From the NCBI GenBank assembly GCA_033791605.1, contig JASJGJ010000062.1, forward strand, positions 1-14,065: a stretch of 14,065 nucleotides of DNA. The letters run 5' to 3'. This document shows, one piece after another, positions 1 to 6,043 of the stretch; within the stretch, counting starts at the first letter, position 1, and each line of letters opens with the position of its first letter. Under the pieces are notes generated by a model that was not told where the DNA came from, searched no databases, and saw only the letters and a program-made list of their open reading frames with translations. Position numbers and translations under genes: made by a program. The DNA comes from Porticoccus sp033791605 (GTDB taxonomy: Bacteria; Pseudomonadota; Gammaproteobacteria; Pseudomonadales; Porticoccaceae).

Positions 1-59
1 TTATTGAAACAGGTGGATATTCTCTAATTTATGATGGTGTGATTCGGCGAAATCGTTGA
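1..59 (+). CDS. Possible C-terminal end of an upstream gene (partial)
   Basis: Only one forward frame is open from the left edge, with codons starting at position 3. It encodes about 18 residues ending IYDGVIRRNR and stops at TGA 57-59. The peptide has an ordinary protein-like composition, but it is too short to recognise. It could equally be chance open sequence. Confidence 0.22.
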   Translation, partial: IETGGYSLIYDGVIRRNR

Positions 60-64
60 ATTAA

Positions 65-88
65 CGCTTTAGAAGTCGCTTTAGAAGT
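65..88. repeat. Perfect 12-bp tandem duplication
   Basis: The word CGCTTTAGAAGT occurs twice back to back (65-76 and 77-88). Two copies only, with no spacer, in AT-rich non-coding DNA between a possible upstream gene end and the gene at 303. It may be a replication-slippage duplication or a pair of protein-binding sites. I see nothing else I can support between 89 and 302. Confidence 0.6.
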
Positions 89-302
89 TGAGAGACGGCG
101 GAAGGAATTGAGGATGTTTTGTTTGACTTGAGTTAGAAAGGGTGTTTATGTTTCTTATACTTGAGTGAGTGTCTCTTTAAATCAGTATATGATTGGTCAA
201 AAAACTTTTGATGACTTATCTACAAAACTACCTGGACTTTACTAGCTAAGGTGTGTCACAGCTATTGGGGTGTTCATAAGTTTTATATGGTACTAGGAAA
301 AA

Positions 303-788
303 ATGATGGTTAAAGTTATATTCGTTGTCTTATTTCTTTTGCTACCACAGTCGGCTATTTGTGAAGCTACGTATCTCTCTGAGGAATACATAAGGTTATA
401 TATGCTTGTTGAAAAAGGTGAGTATAAATATGTATCAGAGAAATATGAGTTATCAAAAAAATTATCTCAGGAAGAGATAAAAAGGGCGATAAATGAGGGT
501 GAAATCCGGCTGAATAAACACGAACCTAGTTCTTCCTCGGAATTAAAGAGCCCTGCAGATGGCCTCAATAATATTATTTCTACCTTGGAATCATGGAGCC
601 CTGCAGAATACGGCGCGAAACTAGGATTAATATTGGGTACGGTTATGGCAACTGTTTTTTTATATAAGATTCATCCTGTCTTAGGTATTATTACCGCGAT
701 AGCGGCTATCCTAAAAATCATCCCACAATTTTATTTATTGCCTGTATTGAAGATCCGGCTGTTATCAAGCAAATACTTACACACTTAA
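303..788 (+). CDS. Small exported protein with two C-terminal membrane helices, unknown function
   Basis: I do not recognise this 161-residue protein. It starts with a hydrophobic signal peptide (residues 2-22, ending around SAIC/EA). A charged, helical region of about 80 residues rich in Glu and Lys follows, then a Ser-rich linker (SSSSE). Two hydrophobic segments end the protein, about 105-122 and 125-150, separated by a short turn, and the tail is basic. The likely topology is a periplasmic helical domain held in the inner membrane by a C-terminal hairpin. Two adjacent ATGs (303 and 306) are possible starts; the AGGA at 295-298 is better spaced for 306. Its last codons overlap, in another frame, the open frame leading into a PEP-CTERM-like tail, so the 3' end may be a recombination junction. 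AT-rich like its left-hand neighbours. Confidence 0.6.
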   Translation: MMVKVIFVVLFLLLPQSAICEATYLSEEYIRLYMLVEKGEYKYVSEKYELSKKLSQEEIKRAINEGEIRLNKHEPSSSSELKSPADGLNNIISTLESWSPAEYGAKLGLILGTVMATVFLYKIHPVLGIITAIAAILKIIPQFYLLPVLKIRLLSSKYLHT

Positions 789-894
789 AATTACAAGCAC
801 CAGCCATAAAGAAATATACCCTACCGCAGTCTGGTTGTTCGGTTCAGGTCTTTTGGGTTTAATCGGAGTAGCTAGACAAAAAACTCACGTTTAG
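751..894 (+). pseudogene. Orphan PEP-CTERM sorting tail (gene remnant)
   Basis: In the frame with codons at 751, 754 and so on, the sequence is open from just after a TGA (748-750) to TAG 892-894. The end reads PTAVWLFGSGLLGLIGVA followed by RQKTHV. That is the classic PEP-CTERM C-terminal signal: a short Pro-containing motif, a hydrophobic helix with FGSGLLGL, then a basic end. Exosortase recognises and cleaves such tails on exported proteins. Here the motif is YPTA rather than PEP, a variation common in gammaproteobacteria. No start codon, ribosome binding site or signal peptide belongs to this frame, and its 5' part overlaps the end of the gene at 303. It is therefore most likely the last codons of a deleted gene. 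A sequence error joining it to the 303 gene is the alternative. A terminator follows 26 bases later. Confidence 0.62.
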
Positions 895-920
895 TACTGG
901 TTAGATATTATGCAATTTAG

Positions 921-946
921 CCCCGCCACCGTGCGGGGTTCTGTTT
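921..946 (+). terminator. Rho-independent terminator after the PEP-CTERM remnant
   Basis: CCCCGC (921-926) and GCGGGG (933-938) form a perfect 6-bp GC stem around the six-base loop CACCGT, followed by the T-rich run TTCTGTTT. It lies 26 bases after the stop of the PEP-CTERM tail and fits as that lost gene's original terminator. Confidence 0.72.
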
Positions 947-1329
947 GCTTGGCAGGCCGTTATTGGCCGACAACTGCCAGTCGGTAGAGTTTTGAGAAAG
1001 GCCGGAGGTTGACTAACTATTGCCGACCCAAACTGCCATTCAAGTTTTATTTAGTATTTAAATATAACTATAAATAACCTCTTGTTAAATGCTTGTCACA
1101 AATCGTCAATTTTGTTAAATCCACACGATCTAAGGTTCACTCTATATAAATACGATTTTATTTGGAGCTATTTACAATAATCGCTTGCACATCAGTTTAG
1201 CTTATTGTTAATCTGATGAATGAGTCTCAATCAGCGTCCAGTCTCTCGTGTGGGTAACTCTGCTTCTTTTCGTCACCCCACAATTTGAGTATTAGTTTTT
1301 TTAAAATAATAGTTACAGGAGAGCGCCAT
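947..1329. other. Non-coding stretch with repeated GCCGAC...CTGCCA words
   Basis: No convincing gene on either strand. Two copies of a degenerate word, GCCGACAACTGCCAG (966-980) and GCCGACCCAAACTGCCA (1022-1038), sit in the left half. A third, GCCGACGACGGACTGCCAG, lies at 3972-3990, and a partial fourth begins at 3891. The middle is very AT-rich. A 6-bp inverted repeat TGTGGG/CCCACA with a long loop lies around 1249-1282, shortly upstream of the next gene. Confidence 0.45.
1093..1120 (+). promoter_or_regulatory. Possible sigma-70 promoter for the Mrr-type gene
   Basis: TTGTCA (1093-1098) and TTAAAT (1115-1120) are separated by 16 bases, a reasonable -35/-10 pair. It lies about 200 bases upstream of the start at 1330, so it would give a long leader. 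AT-rich DNA makes chance matches likely. Confidence 0.25.
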
Positions 1330-3003
1330 ATGGCACACGGTGAAATGTGGGAAATTGAAGTTATTCATGAAGGATTGAACAAGTACCGCCATATACGAGG
1401 TTCAGATAAAAATATCGTACTGCAAAAAGCAGCTGCACAGGAACTTACTTGGGATGAAATGTGGGAGAAAAAACAAATATCTGAGCAAAAAAAGATGGAT
1501 AGAGAAACTAAAGTTAGAAGTAAAGAAGAAAAAAAAGAATTAGCAATAATCAAAACAAATGAAGCGCAGGTGGCAATAAGTCAACTCGAATCAATACTAT
1601 TACATACACTGAAAATAGATGATGCAATTGACTGGAATAGTTTGCTAGACAATAAAAAATACCCAGATAAAAAACCTAAAAAGCCTAACCAAAAACTAGT
1701 TCCTTCTGAACCCAAAGAACAAGATACGAAGTATCAGCCAGAACTCGGATTCTTCGATAAATTGTTTTATAAATCCCAAGAAAGAAAGGAGAATGAAGCT
1801 AGAAAAAAATTTACATTAGATCATGGTGCCTGGGTGAAAGTGAAACGTCACATCGATGAGAAAAATAAAGAAATTAATTCTGATTATGTAAAGAGTGTTA
1901 AAGAATGGGAAATTAATAAGCACAAGTATGAAGAAAAACAGAAAGAGAGCAATAAAGGAATAGAAGAGAAGAAAAATCAATATTTAAATAAAGAGATAGA
2001 TGTTATCCCTGACTACTGTGACATGGTATTAACAAATTCGAAATATCCTGATTATTTTCCTCAAGAATGGGATCTTGATTATCAAGTTGACACAAAAATC
2101 TTAGTTGTTGATTATTCTCTACCTGATTTAGATTGTTTGCCAACAGTTAAAGCAGTGAAGTATGTGATTTCTAAGGATGAATTTACGGAATCTACCCTAA
2201 CAAATGCTGCATTAAACAAATTATATGACAGCATTCTTTATCAGATAGCTTTAAGGACAATTCATGAGTTATTTGAAGCAGATGTTATAAATTCAATTGA
2301 TTCTATTGTGTTTAATGGATGGGTTGATTCTGTAGATAAAGCAACAGGACACAATGTAAATTCTTGCATTATGTCTCTTCAAGCTTCTAAAGATGAATTT
2401 TTGGCAATTAATCTTGAAAGGGTGGATCCAAAAGCAAGCTTTAAACAACTAAAAGGTGTTGGCAGTAGTAAGTTACATGGCTTGTCACCTGTTGCTCCAA
2501 TTGTAAATATTAATAAAAAAGATCGTAGGTTTGTTTCAGCCTATGATGTGGTAGATGGCGTTGATGAGACTGATAATCTTGCTGCGATGGATTGGCAAGA
2601 TTTCGAAAACTTGATTCGTGAGATATTTGAAAAGGAATTTGTTAGTTCTGGTGGCGAGGTGAAAATCACACAAGCAAGTCGTGATGGTGGCGTGGATGCA
2701 ATTGCCTTTGACCCAGATCCAATAAGAGGAGGTAAAATTGTAATTCAAGCAAAAAGATATACCAATGTCGTTGGGGTTTCTGCCGTAAGAGATTTATTTG
2801 GAACTACAGTTAATGAAGGTGCCACAAAGGGCATCCTGGTAACAACTGCAAATTATGGTCCTGACGCTTATGAATTCGCTAAGGGGAAACCACTAACTCT
2901 ATTAAACGGAGCAAACTTATTACATTTACTCGAAAAACATGGTCATAGAGCTAAGATTGATTTAAAGGAAGCCAAGTTGTTATTGGCTGCAGAAAAAAAT
3001 TGA
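1330..3003 (+). CDS. Mrr-type restriction endonuclease with a long charged N-terminal region
   Basis: Predicted DNA endonuclease of the Mrr_cat group (PD-(D/E)xK fold); Mrr itself cuts modified DNA, but the target here is unknown. The ATG at 1330 is chosen because AGGAGA (1317-1322) lies 7 bases upstream; an in-frame TTG at 1285 has no such site. The product is 557 residues. Residues 1-40 form a conserved-looking opening (WEIEVIHEGLNKYRHIRGSD). Residues about 45-230 are Lys/Glu-rich and largely helical or coiled. A middle domain of unknown type spans about 230-400. The catalytic domain (about 420-535) begins DWQDFENLIREIF. It has D452-GGV-D456 and the motif Q473-A-K475, the QxK form of the ExK catalytic triad seen in Mrr enzymes. 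The next gene lies 45 bases downstream, so they are probably a unit. No methyltransferase accompanies it, which favours a modification-dependent or otherwise regulated nuclease. Confidence 0.82.
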   Translation: MAHGEMWEIEVIHEGLNKYRHIRGSDKNIVLQKAAAQELTWDEMWEKKQISEQKKMDRETKVRSKEEKKELAIIKTNEAQVAISQLESILLHTLKIDDAIDWNSLLDNKKYPDKKPKKPNQKLVPSEPKEQDTKYQPELGFFDKLFYKSQERKENEARKKFTLDHGAWVKVKRHIDEKNKEINSDYVKSVKEWEINKHKYEEKQKESNKGIEEKKNQYLNKEIDVIPDYCDMVLTNSKYPDYFPQEWDLDYQVDTKILVVDYSLPDLDCLPTVKAVKYVISKDEFTESTLTNAALNKLYDSILYQIALRTIHELFEADVINSIDSIVFNGWVDSVDKATGHNVNSCIMSLQASKDEFLAINLERVDPKASFKQLKGVGSSKLHGLSPVAPIVNINKKDRRFVSAYDVVDGVDETDNLAAMDWQDFENLIREIFEKEFVSSGGEVKITQASRDGGVDAIAFDPDPIRGGKIVIQAKRYTNVVGVSAVRDLFGTTVNEGATKGILVTTANYGPDAYEFAKGKPLTLLNGANLLHLLEKHGHRAKIDLKEAKLLLAAEKN

Positions 3004-3048
3004 ATAAATACATACTTTTGATCGTTATTCATCTAATAGAGTTGTGAA

Positions 3049-3783
3049 ATGTTTTCGAAAATAGTGTCCTTTTTTAAACCAGAATTGCTTGTTAAAAAAC
3101 CACATACTAAAAATGCAAATGAATTATTGAAAGAAGCCACTCAATTAAAGAAAGAAAAGTGTTTTATCGAAGCTTGTGAAAAACTCAAAGAGGCATATGC
3201 AGTAGCAGACGCTGACGAATTAACTGTCAAAGATCTTCTTAGATTACCTATGTATTTGCAATTGGTAGGAGAATATGACGAAGGGTGGCGCAATATAAGT
3301 GAACTTAACGCAAAGTATACCGACGTATTTTCTCAGGCTGAAATCGCAAATCAAATGCGAGTATTTTTACAGAAGGCATTAAAGTTTAAACCTGCTATTC
3401 AGTTTTCAGTATGGTCAATTTGTAAAGATATAGAGCGTGATTTATCAAACCTTTTAAATATTGAAGAGCTTGCTGATGAGATCGCTAAAATGAATGCTGA
3501 GTATTCATTTTTAGATGATTCTGATAAAACTTATAAAGTTGTTGGAACTACAAAAAAAGGTAATCCGATTACAGATGAAGCGTATGTAATGTTTCAAGAA
3601 CGAATCGCTAAGAATAAATCTATAGACGGTATCTTTAATCACTTAGACAAAGATCTTAAAAAAGCTCAGTTAACTTTAATAGCTTTGCCGCTATCTGAAG
3701 ATATTTCTCATTATCTGAATACGGTGAAACACTATAAACTTAGTGAGATTGGAAATATAGTAAATAAGAGGGTGGACGGTTAA
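3049..3783 (+). CDS. Helical TPR-like protein, probable partner of the Mrr-type nuclease
   Basis: I do not recognise the exact family. The 244-residue product has no signal peptide or membrane segment and is probably cytoplasmic. Residues about 20-110 look like degenerate tetratricopeptide pairs: ANELLKEATQLKKEKCFIEACEKLKEAYAV fits the alternating small/large pattern, and a second helical pair around GEYDEGWRNISELNAKY has the typical Gly/Tyr turn. Residues 110-175 are also helical. The C-terminal part contains a short beta-like segment (KTYKVVGTTKKGNPIT) and then more helix. TPR-like folds mediate protein contacts. Being 45 bases downstream of the nuclease in the same orientation, and sharing its AT-rich composition, it could be a partner or regulator of that enzyme; this is inference from position. 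The ribosome binding site is weak. It is followed by 135 bases and then the structured element at 3919. Confidence 0.55.
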   Translation: MFSKIVSFFKPELLVKKPHTKNANELLKEATQLKKEKCFIEACEKLKEAYAVADADELTVKDLLRLPMYLQLVGEYDEGWRNISELNAKYTDVFSQAEIANQMRVFLQKALKFKPAIQFSVWSICKDIERDLSNLLNIEELADEIAKMNAEYSFLDDSDKTYKVVGTTKKGNPITDEAYVMFQERIAKNKSIDGIFNHLDKDLKKAQLTLIALPLSEDISHYLNTVKHYKLSEIGNIVNKRVDG

Positions 3784-3918
3784 TAATAAACATTTCACTC
3801 TGCGAAAAACGCTGTTAAATTTATTGCTTTATCCAAGTTTAGACGTACTATATATTGGCATTTATTGTGAGTCTTGAAAGTCTGCTGATGGCCGACAACA
3901 GTCACTCAGTTTAGCGGC

Positions 3919-4068
3919 ATTCTCAGAAAATCCCTACAGACTATGTGAAACTACTCTGATATATTAATTAAGCCGACGACGGACTGCCAGTTTTTCATAT
4001 TATCTGACATAGGAAGTAAGGCTATCAGCACCCAAGGCATGGACTGTCTTGGGTGCTTTTTTATGCCT
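3919..4068 (+). ncRNA. Structured intergenic element, copy A
   Basis: This stretch matches 13333-13472 in ordered blocks: ATTCTCAG (3919-3926), CCCTACAGACT (3932-3942), CATATTA (3996-4002), AGGAAGT (4011-4017), then a GCACC...GGGTGC hairpin with six Ts and TGCCT (4064-4068). Between CATATTA and the terminator a small hairpin can form: ATAG (4009-4012) with CTAT (4022-4025), extended by CTG/CAG. This puts GAAGTAAGG in the loop. Compared with copy B it has about 30 extra bases, which include the word GCCGACGACGGACTGCCAG. The blocks and the hairpin positions are kept while the bases in the stems differ, which suggests a conserved RNA. I do not recognise the family. It lies after the Mrr-TPR genes and before the five-gene cluster, so it could act as a 3' element, a leader or a free small RNA. 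Confidence 0.5.
4027..4062 (+). terminator. Strong rho-independent terminator
   Basis: AGCACCCAAG (4027-4036) pairs perfectly over 10 bp with CTTGGGTGCT (4048-4057) around an 11-base loop and is followed by a run of Ts to 4062. It ends transcripts coming from the Mrr-TPR genes, or attenuates a leader. Confidence 0.85.
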
Positions 4069-4128
4069 GTAGGAATTACCTTACAACCACAACCAGAACA
4101 GACCGACAGTAATAGATTTACTCACCAG

Positions 4129-4134
4129 TATACT
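4129..4134 (+). promoter_or_regulatory. Possible -10 box for the five-gene cluster
   Basis: TATACT lies 76 bases upstream of the small ORF at 4210 and downstream of the terminator at 4027-4062, where the cluster's promoter is expected. No good -35 hexamer stands at the right distance, so this would be an activator-dependent promoter if real. Confidence 0.25.
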
Positions 4135-4209
4135 ATTTATTCAGCCGATACGGATTGTTAGAAACTTGCGGCTATTGTTACAGCAGTGACAAATTTAAGG
4201 AGTCGTAAA

Positions 4210-4362
4210 ATGAAAGATAAAAGAGATAACCAGCGAGTAACAATAATTCTAGAGATGACTGCTTGGTCTTCAAGCATAAGCATTATTTTCATACTTGCTA
4301 AGATAACTTTAACGAGCACAATAAAACCGGCACAAGACGAACCTTCGAAACCGGTGCTTTAG
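4210..4362 (+). CDS. 50-residue single-pass membrane peptide, first gene of the cluster
   Basis: A short ORF starting ATG AAA GAT and ending TAG 4360-4362, 50 codons. Its ribosome binding site is excellent: AAGGAG (4197-4202) with a 7-base spacer. The peptide opens with a charged stretch (MKDKRDNQR), then has one hydrophobic segment at about residues 11-36 (containing SISIIFILAKITL), and ends with a polar, Pro-rich tail (KPAQDEPSKPVL). It looks like a small inner-membrane protein with the N-terminus in the cytoplasm, although it could be read as a poorly cleaved signal peptide. It ends 19 bases before the DUF1501-like gene, which has its own AAGGAG site, so translation of the two is probably linked. 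The function is unknown; an assembly or anchoring role for the neighbouring proteins is a guess from position. Its short length would hide it from most gene callers. Confidence 0.6.
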   Translation: MKDKRDNQRVTIILEMTAWSSSISIIFILAKITLTSTIKPAQDEPSKPVL

Positions 4363-4381
4363 GCATCAAGGAGCAAACACC

Positions 4382-6025
4382 ATGGACGCGAACACCCCCC
4401 GAAAAAAATTCACTCGACGCGACTTCTTGAAAACAGGTGCCATGTCCGCGGCAGCTTTATGTCTCGGCCCGGCAATAGCGCGTCGGGCACATGGCGCTGG
4501 TGATTCCGCCTGGGGATGCCTGCCTACGGATATTTTACCGGCTGGAGTTAATGGCTACAAAGTACTTGAACTTCACTGTTTCGGCGGTATGGCGCCTTAC
4601 GAAAGCTTCTACTACCGCGATGTTGTCGGTTCTCGCACGCGTGGATTTGACACCCAGGTAGAGAACCTGAACTGGAATCCGATGTGTTTGAACGCACCTG
4701 TGGGTTTGCAGACTCATGAATTTTCGACCGACTCCGATGGCAAGGAAATCCACCTGGGTCCGTTTTCGAAACCACTATGGGATAACCAAAATATACGCCG
4801 ACGCTTGCGTGTGGCAGTACAAAGCCACGACCTTCTACCGCATGAGGCCGCTATTCCTTACGTATCCACTGGCTCGCGACTGGGTCGCCAGAATCAGGCA
4901 CCTCTGGGCGCGGCGATACAGCATCGCCAGGCGGAACTTGATCTTGAAGCCGGCAACGGTCGTGTACTACCACATTCTTATGCACTGCTACCTGAAACTA
5001 ACTTTTCCGGTGGCAGCCTCTTTACGCTAGTGCAACAAATACAGAGTCTCACTGGTCTTCATCCTGGCTCATCCAAGACTTTGGCGATGAAAATCGGACC
5101 TGCCTTCGGTGACTTTATCGCTCAACTGAATCGCAACAACCTCGGCACGGAAAAAGCGGCTGTGAATTCACTTATCGACCAGTTCCGCGGTCAGTATCGG
5201 GACAAATTACGCTGGCCATCGAACAACATTGTTACACGCTCCACAGCTTTTTCAGACTACGATGCGGCGGCCGCACGTCTAATGACTGCAGACAGCCTGG
5301 AAGCCCTGCTGTCCAGTGCACCGCAAACCATTAGTCCGCAGGAATTCTGTGCCCGTGAGGGAGCATCGCCATTTTCGACTGCTGATAATGGAACACGCGC
5401 AGCGATAGAATTTGCCGCATTTCTTCTAACGAGACCGGCCGATCAGGCAGCAAGCTCAGTCTTTGTTCTTGACACTGGCATTGCCCGTACCGGCCTTGCT
5501 TACGACGTTCACAGCTTTTTCAATGCAGCTGACACAGGCACGAATCTTTGGAATCTCCTAGACTCACTTGTTTCGGTTATTCGTGACCCAAACAACCCTA
5601 CGGCTGACGATGCCAATAAGATCGACCTGGACGAAACCATTATTGTCATCAACACAGATTTCGGCCGGACACCGTTTACCAGCTCGGGAGGCACTCCAAG
5701 TGCCACTTCAAACGGTCGCGACCACTACCCAGGTGCGTCGACGATGGTTTGTTTTGGCGGCCCTGTTAAACAAGAGCTAACCGACGGCATAGACGGTCGG
5801 GTAATTGGCTCAATAACCGATGGCAGCGACGAAACTGTCATGTCTGATATTCCCTACAGCGCCACCGATACCAAGGCGGCATTACTTGTGGCGGCGGGCA
5901 TAGACCCTTTCGCCGCCCAAAATTTCGCCCTGGGTTCTTTAACTCCCAGCCTGGTCGGAAGTGGAGTGGACTTACACCATTCCACAATGATCAATTTGCG
6001 CGATACCTTTTTTGGCACACCATAA
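4382..6025 (+). CDS. Tat-exported DUF1501-like protein
   Basis: The 547-residue product carries a textbook twin-arginine signal: T-R12-R13-D-F-L-K, a hydrophobic stretch (about 18-33) and AHGA, so it should be folded before export to the periplasm. The body fits the DUF1501 family, distantly related to alkaline phosphatase/sulfatase folds. The near-C-terminal signature N424-TDFGRTP followed by GRD447-H448-YPG matches the family's TEFGRTP...RDHWP pattern, and VIGSITD corresponds to its VIGATD motif. The N-terminal motif is LHCFGGMAPYESFYYRD, where better-known members have a GGNDG or GGPS motif, so this is a divergent branch. No enzymatic activity has been established for the family to my knowledge. 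Start at 4382 is supported by AAGGAG (4368-4373), 8 bases upstream. DUF1501 genes often sit beside DUF1549/DUF1553/cytochrome genes, and that is exactly the next gene here, 18 bases downstream. GC-richer than the genes to its left. Confidence 0.78.
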   Translation: MDANTPRKKFTRRDFLKTGAMSAAALCLGPAIARRAHGAGDSAWGCLPTDILPAGVNGYKVLELHCFGGMAPYESFYYRDVVGSRTRGFDTQVENLNWNPMCLNAPVGLQTHEFSTDSDGKEIHLGPFSKPLWDNQNIRRRLRVAVQSHDLLPHEAAIPYVSTGSRLGRQNQAPLGAAIQHRQAELDLEAGNGRVLPHSYALLPETNFSGGSLFTLVQQIQSLTGLHPGSSKTLAMKIGPAFGDFIAQLNRNNLGTEKAAVNSLIDQFRGQYRDKLRWPSNNIVTRSTAFSDYDAAAARLMTADSLEALLSSAPQTISPQEFCAREGASPFSTADNGTRAAIEFAAFLLTRPADQAASSVFVLDTGIARTGLAYDVHSFFNAADTGTNLWNLLDSLVSVIRDPNNPTADDANKIDLDETIIVINTDFGRTPFTSSGGTPSATSNGRDHYPGASTMVCFGGPVKQELTDGIDGRVIGSITDGSDETVMSDIPYSATDTKAALLVAAGIDPFAAQNFALGSLTPSLVGSGVDLHHSTMINLRDTFFGTP

Positions 6026-6043
6026 GGAAGAGGTTCAAAGATC

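Noticed and set aside
284..289. TATATG as a -10 box for the gene at 303
   Set aside because: It would start the transcript on top of the ribosome binding site and has no -35 at a workable distance.
1285..1329. Earlier TTG start for the Mrr-type gene
   Set aside because: No ribosome binding site precedes it, while the ATG at 1330 has AGGAGA at a 7-base spacing and begins the family-like opening.
3919..4068. Integron attC site as an explanation of elements A and B
   Set aside because: No RYYYAAC/GTTRRRY core pair is present, and the hairpin ends in a T run, which fits a terminator.
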